From assembly GCA_963810775.1 (NCBI GenBank), contig CAWEOT010000001.1, positions 124,001 through 188,000 on the forward strand: 64,000 nt of DNA, written 5' to 3'. A program made the translations under genes and the position numbers. Below, piece after piece: positions 9,362 to 18,795 of this stretch. Under the pieces are notes generated by a model that was not told the origin of the DNA, did not search any database, and saw nothing but the letters and a program-made list of their open reading frames with translations. The stretch comes from DATBVX01 sp963810775 (GTDB taxonomy: Bacteria; Pseudomonadota; Gammaproteobacteria; Steroidobacterales; Steroidobacteraceae). Numbering within the stretch: position 1 is the first letter of the stretch; every line of letters begins with the position of its first letter.

Positions 9362-9388
9362 GCAGGCGAAATTGCGTGCGAGCACTCC

Positions 9389-10039
9389 ATGTCCGATCTG
9401 ACTCCGCGGCAGACACAGATTCTGCGTCTCATTCAGACGCGGATCGTTGATAACGGCATGCCACCGACGCGCGCCGAGATCGCGCGCGAGTTGGGATTCA
9501 AGTCGGCCAACGCCGCCGAAGAACATCTGCGCGCTTTGCAGCGTAAGGGCGTTATTGAGCTGATACCGGGTGCTTCGCGTGGCATCCAGCTCAAGGACTA
9601 TCTGCGTGAGCAGATTGGTCTTCCTTTGATCGGAAGGGTAGCGGCAGGCCGGCCGATGCTCGCGGAAGAGCATGTTGAAGGACGATTCCAGATCGATCCG
9701 CAGCTGTTCCAGCCGCGTCCTCACTATTTGCTCAAGGTCAGTGGCATGAGCATGCGCGATGCCGGGATCTTCGACGGAGACCTGGTTGCCGTGCATCGCA
9801 CGACCGAGGTGCGCAATCGGCAAATCGTGGTCGCGCGCCTGGAAAACGAGGTGACGGTCAAGCGCTACCGACAGGAAGGATCGATCGTGTGGCTCCTGCC
9901 CGAGAACGCGGATTTCCAGCCCATCCGGGTCGATCTCAGGGCGCAGCCGATGATCATCGAGGGAGTCGTGGTGGGAATCGTTCGACGGGTCGACGGCAGC
10001 GTTCGCAACCTCGCGCGCAGCGAGCGCCGAACGAGCTGA
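9389..10039 (+). CDS. lexA: SOS repressor LexA
   Basis: Represses DNA-damage genes and cleaves itself when stimulated by RecA filaments. 216 residues: N-terminal winged helix-turn-helix (LTPRQTQILRLIQTRI to about residue 70) and a C-terminal S24 peptidase domain. The cleavage site is A86-G87 (VAAGRP); the catalytic Ser121 (GMSMRDAG) and Lys158 (VTVKRY) are present. ATG 9389 lies about 26 nt downstream of the predicted transcript start. A single operator covers the promoter. It converges on the DUF1841 gene. Confidence 0.97.
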   Translation: MSDLTPRQTQILRLIQTRIVDNGMPPTRAEIARELGFKSANAAEEHLRALQRKGVIELIPGASRGIQLKDYLREQIGLPLIGRVAAGRPMLAEEHVEGRFQIDPQLFQPRPHYLLKVSGMSMRDAGIFDGDLVAVHRTTEVRNRQIVVARLENEVTVKRYRQEGSIVWLLPENADFQPIRVDLRAQPMIIEGVVVGIVRRVDGSVRNLARSERRTS

Positions 10040-10058
10040 GTAGCGAACACCCGTCGTC

Positions 10059-10499
10059 TCAACCGCGCTCCAGTTTCTTCACACGTTCGAGATAAAGCAG
10101 CTCGTCAGGCGGCGTGCCCGAGCGCTGCGATTCCCACAGGATCTCACCCAGAATCTCCAGCATCCGGTGTTCAGCTTGGTGCGCCGACCCCAGACGCGAT
10201 GACAGTGACGCATGAAGCGCGCGGATGCCGGCTGGACGGTCGGTGCTGACCTGCTCCCGGATGGCGAGATGTAGCCCCAGATGCAGGAATGGATTCTGCG
10301 CACCGACTTCGGGTGGAAACTCCGCCTCAACCGACGCCGCGTCTGCTTCGAGCAAGTCGTGGTACTCGGGGTGCTCGGCAATCAGTTGCGCGACCTGGGC
10401 CTGCAGCGGCTCCAGGGATTCGCCATTGCAAAACCTTCGCCACGCGTCCACATAGATGCGGCGTAGATCCGTGCGACTTTGCTGGTGAAAAACTGGCAT
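10059..10499 (-). CDS. DUF1841 family protein
   Basis: 146 residues, soluble, starting MPVFHQQSRTDLRRIYVDAW. The arrangement RRFCNGESLEPLQAQV, then ...PFLHLGLHLAIREQ..., then an H-x7-L-ILWE helix (MLEILGEILWESQR) is that of DUF1841, a proteobacterial family of unknown function. It lies 9 bp downstream of nth on the same strand and may share its transcript. No signal peptide. Confidence 0.85.
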   Translation of the reverse strand: MPVFHQQSRTDLRRIYVDAWRRFCNGESLEPLQAQVAQLIAEHPEYHDLLEADAASVEAEFPPEVGAQNPFLHLGLHLAIREQVSTDRPAGIRALHASLSSRLGSAHQAEHRMLEILGEILWESQRSGTPPDELLYLERVKKLERG

Positions 10500-10508
10500 G
10501 GAGCTGCT

Positions 10509-11177
10509 CTAGCGTCGCGCTCGCCGTGAACGCACTGCGGGCTCCGCCCGTGTCTTATGATCGTATTCGCACAGGTCCGCGATTACGCATTCCGGACAAC
10601 GTGGCTTGCGGGCAATACACACGTAACGCCCATGCAGAATCAGCCAGTGATGGGCCTGGCGGCGATATTCGCCCGGAACGACTTCGAGCAGCCGAATCTC
10701 AACATCAAGTGGGGTCCGCCCGGGCGCCAGGCCGGTCCGGTTGGCAACGCGGAAGATATGTGTATCGACGGCAATCGTGGACTCACCAAAGGCCACGTTC
10801 AGGACCACGTTCGCAGTCTTGCGTCCGACACCGGGCAGCGACTCGAGCGCTTCGCGGTTCGCAGGTACCTCGCCTGCGAAGCTCTGGACCAGGAGTCTGC
10901 AGGTCTCGATGATGTTGCGAGCCTTGGTGTTGAAGAGGCCAATCGATTTGATGTGTCTTGAAAGGCCTGCCACTCCCAGCGCCAGCATTGCTTGCGGATT
11001 CGGCGCGATACGGAACAGCTCAGCAGTAGCGCGATTGACGCCTTTGTCCGTCGCCTGCGCCGAGAGCATTACCGCGACCAGCAGCTGAAACGGGTTGGAG
11101 TATTCGAGCTCAGTGCGGGGTTCGGGGTTGGCGGCCTTGAGCCGCGCGAAGATGGCGGCACGGCGCCTTGGTGTCAT
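10509..11177 (-). CDS. nth: Endonuclease III
   Basis: Bifunctional DNA glycosylase/AP lyase for oxidised pyrimidines. 222 residues; helix-hairpin-helix LPGVGRKTANVVLN carries catalytic K120, and D138 lies in VDTHIFRVANRTGL, both at E. coli numbering. The C-terminal [4Fe-4S] ligands C-x6-C-x2-C-x5-C are intact (CIARKPRCPECVIADLCEY). ATG 11177 overlaps the end of rnfB by 4 bp, indicating translational coupling; the longer upstream frame is the shadow of rnfB. Confidence 0.96.
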   Translation of the reverse strand: MTPRRRAAIFARLKAANPEPRTELEYSNPFQLLVAVMLSAQATDKGVNRATAELFRIAPNPQAMLALGVAGLSRHIKSIGLFNTKARNIIETCRLLVQSFAGEVPANREALESLPGVGRKTANVVLNVAFGESTIAVDTHIFRVANRTGLAPGRTPLDVEIRLLEVVPGEYRRQAHHWLILHGRYVCIARKPRCPECVIADLCEYDHKTRAEPAVRSRRARR

Positions 11178-11767
11178 ATTGCTGCGCCGGGCTTGCGCCA
11201 CGCGCCCGCCTGCCGCTTTCGGGCGGCGATCAGTTGTTGATGCTCCTCGAGGCTCCGCCGGCGGCGCTCGCGGCTGGCCTCGTAACGCTGGCGAGCAACG
11301 CGGCCGTGCCGCTGCAACTCCTCGAAGGTCAGCGGCGCTGGAAGCGGATCGCCGCGTGCATCGAGTGCCGGTCGCAGCTCGATGCAATCTACCGGGCAGG
11401 GCGGCAGACATAGGTCGCAACCGGTGCACAGCTCCGCGACGATAGTGTGCATGAAGCGTTGCGCGCCAACGATGGCATCGACCGGGCAGGCGGGCAGACA
11501 CTTGGCGCAGCCGATGCAGCGTGCCTCGTCGATGAAAGCGACGGTGGGAGGTCGCACGGCTCCGTGCATGGGATTTAGCGGCTTCTCGGTCCGCCCGAGC
11601 AGGCGCGCCAACTCGCGAATGGTGATTTCACCACCGGGTGGGCACTGATTGATGTCGGCACTACCGGCGACAATCGCTTCGGCATAAGGGCGGCACGCCG
11701 GGTAACCGCAGCGCGTGCACTGCGTTTGAGGAAGCACGGCGTCAACCTGCTCGACGAGATCGCTCAC
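11174..11767 (-). CDS. rnfB: Stand-alone RnfB/RsxB-like ferredoxin protein
   Basis: Iron-sulfur electron carrier. 197 residues: a [4Fe-4S] domain with CTRCGYPACRPYAEAI, then two ferredoxin motifs, CIGCAKCLPACP and CTGCDLCLPPCP, and an Arg-rich C-terminal tail. Full-length RnfB starts with a membrane helix; here that helix is absent, so the protein is probably soluble. No other rnf/rsx genes are nearby. It overlaps nth by 4 bp and follows metG by 3 bp. It may serve Endonuclease III or other iron-sulfur enzymes, but this is inference. Confidence 0.85.
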   Translation of the reverse strand: MSDLVEQVDAVLPQTQCTRCGYPACRPYAEAIVAGSADINQCPPGGEITIRELARLLGRTEKPLNPMHGAVRPPTVAFIDEARCIGCAKCLPACPVDAIVGAQRFMHTIVAELCTGCDLCLPPCPVDCIELRPALDARGDPLPAPLTFEELQRHGRVARQRYEASRERRRRSLEEHQQLIAARKRQAGAWRKPGAAI

Positions 11768-11770
11768 GGG

Positions 11771-13855
11771 TCACTTGACCTTCATGCCTGGTTGCGCGCC
11801 CTCGTCAGGCGACAACAGGAAGATGCCGGAGCCGTCACCCGCCGCGAGAACCATGCCCTCGGAGGTGCCGAAGCGCATCTTGCGTGGCGCCAGATTCGCA
11901 ACCACGACAACCTGCCGACCTGCGAGGCTCTCGGCGGGATATGCCGATTTGATTCCGGCGAATACGGTGCGCGTTCCAGCGCCGAGATCGAGCGTGAGCC
12001 TGAGAAGCTTGTCGGCGCCTTCGATGGGCTCCGCGACAACGATGCGCGCTACGCGCAAGTCGATCCTGTTGAACTCATCGATGGAAATGGCTTGTTCGCT
12101 GCTAACCGTCGTCGGCCCGGGACCTGGGCTCGCGGGAGATGCTGTTCCCTCGGCAGGAGAAGCGAACAGGGCGTCCATCTGTTTGGGATCCACGCGTTGC
12201 ATGAGGTGCTCGTAGGGTTGTATCTCCAGGGGCGGCGGTTCATGCAGCTGCGCCCAGCGCAACGGCAGAGGCAATCCCAGCATCCTGGCTGCTCGCTCAG
12301 CGGTGTCCGGAAGAATGGGAGCCAGCAGCAGGGTGAGTTTGCGGAATGCGTCGATGCAATCCGAGCACACCTCCCATAGCCGGCGCTCCTGTTGCGGGTC
12401 CTTGGCCAGCAGCCAGGGCTTTTCCTGATCGATAGCCTCATTCATGCGGTCGGCGAGCTCCATCACTCGCCGTACCACCTTGCCGAACTCACGCGCCTCG
12501 TACTCTTCCAGTATGCGCTCCCCGGCAGCGAGCGCCTGCCGCGACCACTTTGCGGTAGCGACAGCGCGATTCTCATCGATCGGCAAGAGCTTGCCGCCAA
12601 AGCGCTTGGTAATGAATCCGGCTGCGCGGCTCGCAATGTTGACGTACTTGCCGATGAGATCGGCATTGACGCGCGCGACGAAATCATCGGGGTTGAAATC
12701 GAGGTCCTCGACATTGGCATTGAGCTTGGCCGCGATGTAGTAGCGCAGCCACTCCGGATTCATTCCGAGCTCGAGGTAGCGCAGCGGGCTCAGGCCGGTG
12801 CCGCGCGACTTGGACATCTTCTCGCCCGATACTGTGATGAAACCGTGCACGTAGACGTGATCCGGGACCTTGTACGGCGAGCCGGCGAATTTGAGCATGG
12901 CGGGCCAGAACAGGGTGTGGAAGTAGATGATGTCCTTGCCGATGAAATGGATCTGCTCGGTGTCGGTCGCCGCAAGGAATTCCGTGAAGGAACGACGCTC
13001 TCCGCGTGCCGCCGCCTTGCCCGAATCGAAGTATTGCTTCAGCGAGGCGAGATAGCCGATCGGCGCATCCAGCCAGACATAGAAATATTTGTCGGGAATA
13101 TCCGGGATCGGAATGCCGAAGTACGGTGCGTCGCGTGAAATGTCCCAATCGCCGAGCGCCTTCTCGCCGCGTCCGTCGAGCCATTCGCGCGCCTTGTTCG
13201 CCACCTGGGCCTGCAATCGACCCGGTGCGCCGATCCACTGATTCAGAAACTCGACGCATTTCGGATCGGAAAGCCTGAAGAAAAGATGATCGGAAGTTCT
13301 GAGGACGGGCTTGGCCCCCGACAGCGTGGAATAGGGCTCGATCAGGTCCGTCGGCGCATACACGGTGCTGCACACCTCGCAGGCGTCGCCATACTGATCC
13401 CTGGAATGGCAGTTGGGGCATTCGCCCTTGATGTACCGATCCGGCAGGAACATGCCCTTGACCGGATCAAAGAACTGTTCGACTGCCTTGCTGTAGATCA
13501 GGCCAGCAGCCTTGAGCCTGCGATAGATGTCCTGCGAGAGCGCAGTATTCTCGGGCGAGTCCGTTGAATGCCAGTTGTCGAAGCTGAGGTGAAAGCCCTG
13601 CAGATACTTGGGACGTTCCGCCGCGATGCGCGCGATCAGCTGTTGCGGCGAGATTCCCTCCGCTTCCGCCTTGAGCATGATCGGTGCGCCGTGAGCATCA
13701 TCCGCGCACACGAAGTGCACTTGCGTACCCTGCATGCGCTGGAAACGCACCCAGATATCGACCTGGATGTACTCCATGATGTGGCCGATATGAAAGGAGC
13801 CGTTGGCGTACGGAAGCGCGGAGGTGACGAACAGCTTGCGATGGCGATCGGGCAT
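11771..13855 (-). CDS. metG: Methionyl-tRNA synthetase
   Basis: Charges tRNA-Met with methionine in the cytosol. 694 residues; HIGH at 22-25, KMSKS in VSGEKMSKSRG, a zinc knuckle (CPNC...CEVC) in the connective peptide, and a C-terminal EMAP/tRNA-binding dimerisation domain (about 590-694) after a Pro/Ser linker. Length matches the dimeric class of E. coli. It starts an apparent metG-rnfB-nth-DUF1841 transcript. The mrp gene, next to metG in E. coli, is instead about 5 kb away. Confidence 0.97.
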   Translation of the reverse strand: MPDRHRKLFVTSALPYANGSFHIGHIMEYIQVDIWVRFQRMQGTQVHFVCADDAHGAPIMLKAEAEGISPQQLIARIAAERPKYLQGFHLSFDNWHSTDSPENTALSQDIYRRLKAAGLIYSKAVEQFFDPVKGMFLPDRYIKGECPNCHSRDQYGDACEVCSTVYAPTDLIEPYSTLSGAKPVLRTSDHLFFRLSDPKCVEFLNQWIGAPGRLQAQVANKAREWLDGRGEKALGDWDISRDAPYFGIPIPDIPDKYFYVWLDAPIGYLASLKQYFDSGKAAARGERRSFTEFLAATDTEQIHFIGKDIIYFHTLFWPAMLKFAGSPYKVPDHVYVHGFITVSGEKMSKSRGTGLSPLRYLELGMNPEWLRYYIAAKLNANVEDLDFNPDDFVARVNADLIGKYVNIASRAAGFITKRFGGKLLPIDENRAVATAKWSRQALAAGERILEEYEAREFGKVVRRVMELADRMNEAIDQEKPWLLAKDPQQERRLWEVCSDCIDAFRKLTLLLAPILPDTAERAARMLGLPLPLRWAQLHEPPPLEIQPYEHLMQRVDPKQMDALFASPAEGTASPASPGPGPTTVSSEQAISIDEFNRIDLRVARIVVAEPIEGADKLLRLTLDLGAGTRTVFAGIKSAYPAESLAGRQVVVVANLAPRKMRFGTSEGMVLAAGDGSGIFLLSPDEGAQPGMKVK

Positions 13856-13991
13856 TGAGCGGCGACAGTGAGCGAACCGGGCGGGGATTATGCCACGCAG
13901 GATGCGGCGTCAGGCCTGAGGGCACGGATGCGGGATATGAGTTCGGCCCTGGCGTCCTTGCGCTCCGGTGCCGCGGCCGGAGAACTGCTTC

Positions 13992-15053
13992 TCAGCCGAT
14001 TTCCTTGACCGCCTCGAACTTGGACTTGTTGATGCCCTTCTTGTAGGCCTCGCGACCCGATACCACGCGTTCCTCGAGCAGCGCCTGGATGGCGGTGTCC
14101 ATGGTGCGCATGCCGTGCGCGCCGCCGCTTTGCATGGTGTTCTCGAGCTGGTCGAGCTTGCCTTGGCGGATCAGGTTCGATACCGCGGGTGTATTCACCA
14201 GTATTTCGAGGGCAGCGACGCGACCTTGCTTGTCGGCGCGCTGCAGGAGCTGCTGCGAGACCACGCCGCGCAGCGAAGTTGAGAGCATCGTCCGGACGTG
14301 CGACTGCTTGTCGGCAGGGAATGCGTTGACCATGCGATCGACGGTGGCCGAAGCGCCGTTGGTGTGCAGCGTTCCCATCACGAGAATACCCATTTCCGCA
14401 GCAGTGACCGCGATGCTCATCGTTTCGAGGTCACGCAACTCACCGACCAGTACGACATCGGGATCTTCGCGCAGGGCCGAATGCAAGGCACCGGCAAAGC
14501 TTGGTGCGTGCACACCGATCTCACGCTGGCTGATCAGGCAATTCTTGCGGTCATGGACGAACTCGATCGGATCCTCGATCGTGAGAATATGGCCTTTGAT
14601 GCGCGAGTTGATGTCGTCGATCATCGCCGCGAGAGTCGTCGACTTACCTGATCCGGTCTTGCCGGTGACCAGGATCAGACCACTGATGACCCGGCAGAGG
14701 TTGCGGACCGACTCGGGCATGTTGAGCTGATCGAGCGTCAGGGCCTGTGAGGGAATGGCACGAAACACCGCTCCCATGCCGCTCAGGTGACGCATGACGT
14801 TGACCCGAAAGCGCGCCACACCTTGCAGGTGATACGCGAAGTCGGTGCCGTCCTTGGCCTCGAAGCGCTCGGTTGCCTGCCGCGGCATGATTTCGAGCAG
14901 CGCCTCCCGCACGAAATCGGGCGTGAGCTTGTCCTGCCGCAACTGGAGCAGGTCGCCATAGAGACGGATCCGCGGTGGATCGCCGGCGAGGAAGTGCAGG
15001 TCCGAACCCTTGCGATTCAGGACTTCAGTCAGGTATTCGTCGATGCGCGCCAC
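13992..15053 (-). CDS. PilT-family type IV pilus retraction-like ATPase (second of pair)
   Basis: Hexameric secretion/retraction ATPase of the PilT/PilU group. 353 residues: N-terminal PAS-like domain, Walker A GKTGSGKSTTLAAM, Asp box LTIEDPIEF, Walker B LREDPDVVLVGELRDLE and His box GTLHTNGAS. It resembles PilT more than PilU (PilT-like LREDPD rather than LRQAPD). It lies 23 bp after another PilT paralogue and downstream of a HEAT-kinase gene, not with pilM-Q or pilB-D. Its exact name (PilT2/PilU) cannot be fixed. Confidence 0.88.
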   Translation of the reverse strand: MARIDEYLTEVLNRKGSDLHFLAGDPPRIRLYGDLLQLRQDKLTPDFVREALLEIMPRQATERFEAKDGTDFAYHLQGVARFRVNVMRHLSGMGAVFRAIPSQALTLDQLNMPESVRNLCRVISGLILVTGKTGSGKSTTLAAMIDDINSRIKGHILTIEDPIEFVHDRKNCLISQREIGVHAPSFAGALHSALREDPDVVLVGELRDLETMSIAVTAAEMGILVMGTLHTNGASATVDRMVNAFPADKQSHVRTMLSTSLRGVVSQQLLQRADKQGRVAALEILVNTPAVSNLIRQGKLDQLENTMQSGGAHGMRTMDTAIQALLEERVVSGREAYKKGINKSKFEAVKEIG

Positions 15054-15076
15054 AGTGAAGGATCGGGCCCGAAGCT

Positions 15077-16171
15077 TCAGCTCGCCGCCAGGTCGAGCTT
15101 CGGCAGGATGCTGGTATCGGTCACGAAGTTCTGGAACTGGCGCTTGTCGCTCGCATAGGCGAAGGCGTCGTCCGGGTCGATCTCCTTCGCCTTGATCGCG
15201 GCCAGCAGCGCCATGTCCATGAGCTGCATGCCATAGTCCTTGCCGGTCTGCAGCTGGCTTGGCACCTGGTGAGTCTGGTCGGACATGATGAGCTTGGCGA
15301 TGGCTTTGGTCATGACCATCACCTCGCAGACCGCACGCCGCCCGCGTCCGTCGGCCGACTTCACCAGCACCTGGGTGATCACCGCGATGAGGCTCTGCGC
15401 GAGAAAGCTCTTGGTTTGCTCGCGCTCATCGACTGGCAACGCGTCGATTATGCGATCGATGGTCTTTGTCGCGCTGGTGGTGTGCAGTGTCCCCAGTACC
15501 AGGTGACCGGTTTCCGCCGCGGTCATCGCCATCGAAATCGTCTCCGCGTCGCGCAGCTCGCCGACGAGGATCACGTCGGGATCCTCGCGCATCGCCGCCC
15601 GTACGCCTTCGGCGAAGTTCGGCAGATGAGTATTGAGCTCGCGCTGGATCACCTGGCTGTTCTTGCTGCGATGGACGAATTCGATCGGGTCTTCCAGGCT
15701 GATGATGTTGAGTCGCTTGGTCTGGTTCAGCAGGTCGATCATGGCTGCGAGCGTGGTGGACTTGCCGGTGCCGGTCGAACCCGTCACCAGGACCATTCCC
15801 TGGTGGTAGTCGCAGAGCTTCTTGACGATGGGTGGCAGCGCCAGCCGCTCGATGCTCGGTATCTCGCTCGGAATCGAACGGAACGTCGCGCCGACGCCGG
15901 TCTCCTTGCGAAACACGTTCACGCGAAAGCGACCACCATCTTCGGACACATAGGAGAAGTCGAGATCGTTACCCTGCCGGAAACTCTCGTTCTGGTGCTT
16001 GGTGAGGATCTCGGTGACGTAGCCCTCGAGCTCGTTGTCGCCGAGGTTGCGAAACTTGATCGGCATCAGGTCGCCGTTCATGCGCAGCATCGGCGGCACG
16101 CCCACGGCGAGGTGCACGTCGGAGCAATTCTGGGCGAGGCCGAGCTTCAGAAAGGCATCGATGCGAGGCAT
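15077..16171 (-). CDS. PilT-family type IV pilus retraction-like ATPase (first of pair)
   Basis: 364 residues. Walker A GSTGTGKSTTLAAM, Asp box SLEDPIEF, Walker B MREDPDVILVGELRDAE and His box GTLHTTSATKT are all intact, so it should hydrolyse ATP. The N-terminus MPRIDAFLKLGLAQNCSDVH is PilT-like, while the C-terminal region (about 330-364, KRQFQNFVTDTSILPKLDLAAS) is distinctive. It lies 105 bp downstream of the HEAT-repeat kinase gene and 23 bp before its paralogue, suggesting one transcript. Confidence 0.88.
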   Translation of the reverse strand: MPRIDAFLKLGLAQNCSDVHLAVGVPPMLRMNGDLMPIKFRNLGDNELEGYVTEILTKHQNESFRQGNDLDFSYVSEDGGRFRVNVFRKETGVGATFRSIPSEIPSIERLALPPIVKKLCDYHQGMVLVTGSTGTGKSTTLAAMIDLLNQTKRLNIISLEDPIEFVHRSKNSQVIQRELNTHLPNFAEGVRAAMREDPDVILVGELRDAETISMAMTAAETGHLVLGTLHTTSATKTIDRIIDALPVDEREQTKSFLAQSLIAVITQVLVKSADGRGRRAVCEVMVMTKAIAKLIMSDQTHQVPSQLQTGKDYGMQLMDMALLAAIKAKEIDPDDAFAYASDKRQFQNFVTDTSILPKLDLAAS

Positions 16172-16276
16172 TCAGTACCAGCTGTGATAGGGACAGGCTG
16201 GCCGCCACTCTAGTCGTTGGTGGAGGACATAATCAATCGAGTACGAGGGGTCCACGGTGCGCGAATGCGCACTGCG

Positions 16277-18676
16277 TCACAGATACTTCTCGAGCGAGAG
16301 CCTCAGGTCGTCCATGCTCGCCTGACGCTTGGTCTTGTCGACCGACATCGCCTTGACGATGATTTCGCTCAGCCCGGGCGGCAGTGTCTGATTGATCTCG
16401 GCCGGGGCCTTGGCTCGACCCTGCACATGCTGATACATCACCGACATGTGATCGCCCCGGTGGTACGGCGGCACACCGGTGAACATCTCGTACATGATGA
16501 CGCCGAGACTGTAGATGTCCGCTTTCTCGTCCACCTTCTTGCCGAGGATCTGCTCCGGCGCCATGTACTTCGGCGACCCGATTACATAACCGGTACGGGT
16601 CAGTTGCGTGTCGCCTTCGCGATGCGCAGCGGCGACGCCGAAATCCACGATCTTGAGCAGCCCTTCCTCGTTGATAAGGACGTTGGCGGGCTTCAGGTCA
16701 CGGTGCACGATGCCGACCTGGTGAGCGACGGCCATGCCGGTACAGATATCCATCGCGAAGCGGATGGCGCGCTTCAGTGAGACTGGCTTCTCATTGACGA
16801 TCTCGCCACCGAGCGTGTGTGACGGGAAGTACTCCATCGAAATGGCGTAGTTGCCCCGCACGTACAGGAAGTCGTAGATGCGGATGACATTGCGGTGGGT
16901 GATCTTGCGCGAATAGCGCAACTCGTGGACGAAGCGCTTCATCATCTCTTCGTCCTGGGACACGTTGGCGTTCAGGAACTTCAGGATCAGGCGCTCGTCG
17001 ACTACCGTGTCTTCCATCAGCAGCACGGTGCCGAAGGCACCCTTGCCGATCTTTTCGATGAACTTGTAGCGGCCCTCGATGATATCCCCGGGCTTGAGGG
17101 TCGCGATGTCCAGCTTCTGCGCCTGCGCCGTTTGTTCGGCGCTCTTTACGATCTGCTCCAGCTCTTTGTTGTCCATGAGCAGAGTCTTGGCTGGTTCGGC
17201 TGCAAATTGCTCCGCCTTGCGCCCGGCGGCGACCACGCTGGTGGAATAGCGATTGTCGATTTCCTGCAGGGCGCGCGCTGCTGCCTGCTGCACCGTCGGA
17301 TCTGAATTGTTCGCCTGCTGCGCTTGCAGCTGGACCCGGATGTTCTCGACACGCCGCTCGTCGGCGACCTTTGCGAGTACGTTCATTGCCTCGACGCGGA
17401 TTTCCTTTTCCGGGCGCGAGAGAGCCTGCAGCACTGGCTCGATCACCTTGTGATCGCCAAGCTTCGCCAGCGCCCGCAGCACGACAGGTACGCTCCGTGC
17501 CGGGCCACTCTGGAGCAACTCGGTCAATCGCGGCACAGCTCGCTTGCTGCCGATCTCCGCCAGGGCATCGACAGCGCGCTCGCTTACCCACCAGTCCGGG
17601 TCCTTCGTGGCCTCGATCAGGTGGCTGACGGCACGCTCGTCTTTGGTCTGGTTGAGGATCTCGATGGCCGCACGGCGGATGTCCTCGTCCTCGTCCCGAA
17701 TCAGGGCGAGCACCGCATCCACGACCTTCGGACCGCCGATCTTGCCCAGTGCGTCCGCCGCGCGGCTGCGTACCCACCAGTCATCGTCCTTGATTGCCTC
17801 GAGCAGGTGCTTGACTGACTTCGGCGTGCCGATCTCGTTGAGAACTTCGACCGCGGCGCGCCGCGCATATTCGTTCTCGTCCTTGAGCACATCGACGAGG
17901 TAACGCGTGGTGTCCGGATGGTTCGCCTTGATGACGACATCCACCGCCTTGTTCTGTACTTCAATTTCCGGATCGCGCAGCAGCTGGCACACGTGCTGGA
18001 TGTCGATCGGACCATCGAGGCGCGTCAGGGCGAGCAATGCCGCCTGACGAATCAGCTTGTTCGGATCCTTGAGCTGATTCTGGATGGCCCGCGAAACCGC
18101 CGGCTGATTGAAGCGCGCGAGGATATTGATGAGGTGCATGCGCGCGACGGGGTCTTTCCCATCCACGCGCGCGAGCAGGTCCGGAACCGAGCTCTCGTCG
18201 GCGACCTCGGCCACGATGCGAAACAGCGCTGCTTTTTCGTTCGGCTCCTGCGCGTAGGCGGCAGTGAGGAGCTCACGCACGTTGAAACGCGCCTTCTGCG
18301 CGGTGATGACATCGAGTATCGCCGGCTTGGACATGCCCTCCTGGCTGAGCAGTTCCAACAAGACAGACGGTGGGTAGTTCTTGCTGCCGGATAGCGCCCA
18401 GGCAATACCGGCAACCGCGCGCGGATTGGACTCACTCAGGCCTTTGGCAAGCAGCGGGATGGTCTTCGCGTCGACGAGGGCGGTCAGCACTTCGACGTAC
18501 GCGAGCGTCTCCTGTTTATCCGCCGACGATAACGCCTCGATGATCGGCTCGACCGCGGCACTGCCCATGCCGGCGAGCTTGCTGAGCGCTTTGCGAGCGT
18601 TGACGCTCGTAGGATCGCCGCTCGCCTTGATATCGGCGATCAGGCGCTCGGCCTTCATCGTACTGAGGAAACTCAT
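16277..18676 (-). CDS. HEAT-repeat protein fused to a Hanks-type Ser/Thr kinase
   Basis: 799 residues, cytosolic, with no membrane helix or extracellular sensor. Residues about 1-480 are HEAT/PBS-lyase repeats; two successive repeats contain the near-identical DDDWWVRSRAADALGKIG and DPDWWVSERAVDALAEIG. The kinase domain is at about 535-799 with P-loop GKGAFGTV (544-551), Lys566, catalytic HRDLKPANVL (Asp660), DFG (Asp678) and APE (716-718), all intact, so it should be active. The HEAT scaffold probably binds a partner. It heads a trio with two PilT-like ATPases, whose activity it may control; this is inferred from gene order only. Confidence 0.92.
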   Translation of the reverse strand: MSFLSTMKAERLIADIKASGDPTSVNARKALSKLAGMGSAAVEPIIEALSSADKQETLAYVEVLTALVDAKTIPLLAKGLSESNPRAVAGIAWALSGSKNYPPSVLLELLSQEGMSKPAILDVITAQKARFNVRELLTAAYAQEPNEKAALFRIVAEVADESSVPDLLARVDGKDPVARMHLINILARFNQPAVSRAIQNQLKDPNKLIRQAALLALTRLDGPIDIQHVCQLLRDPEIEVQNKAVDVVIKANHPDTTRYLVDVLKDENEYARRAAVEVLNEIGTPKSVKHLLEAIKDDDWWVRSRAADALGKIGGPKVVDAVLALIRDEDEDIRRAAIEILNQTKDERAVSHLIEATKDPDWWVSERAVDALAEIGSKRAVPRLTELLQSGPARSVPVVLRALAKLGDHKVIEPVLQALSRPEKEIRVEAMNVLAKVADERRVENIRVQLQAQQANNSDPTVQQAAARALQEIDNRYSTSVVAAGRKAEQFAAEPAKTLLMDNKELEQIVKSAEQTAQAQKLDIATLKPGDIIEGRYKFIEKIGKGAFGTVLLMEDTVVDERLILKFLNANVSQDEEMMKRFVHELRYSRKITHRNVIRIYDFLYVRGNYAISMEYFPSHTLGGEIVNEKPVSLKRAIRFAMDICTGMAVAHQVGIVHRDLKPANVLINEEGLLKIVDFGVAAAHREGDTQLTRTGYVIGSPKYMAPEQILGKKVDEKADIYSLGVIMYEMFTGVPPYHRGDHMSVMYQHVQGRAKAPAEINQTLPPGLSEIIVKAMSVDKTKRQASMDDLRLSLEKYL

Positions 18677-18795
18677 GCAATACCGGGGCTTGCTGCGGGC
18701 GGCACATTATGCCACAAGGCTTTCACACGCCATTGGCGAGTCCCGCTACAATTCGCGACCCTTTTCAGGCCGACGGGCCTGGAGCTACGTAATCG

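Noticed and set aside
9063..9401. Open frame (112 residues) upstream of and into lexA
   Set aside because: No ribosome-binding site, Cys/Trp/Arg-rich composition unlike real proteins here, and it crosses the lexA promoter and start.
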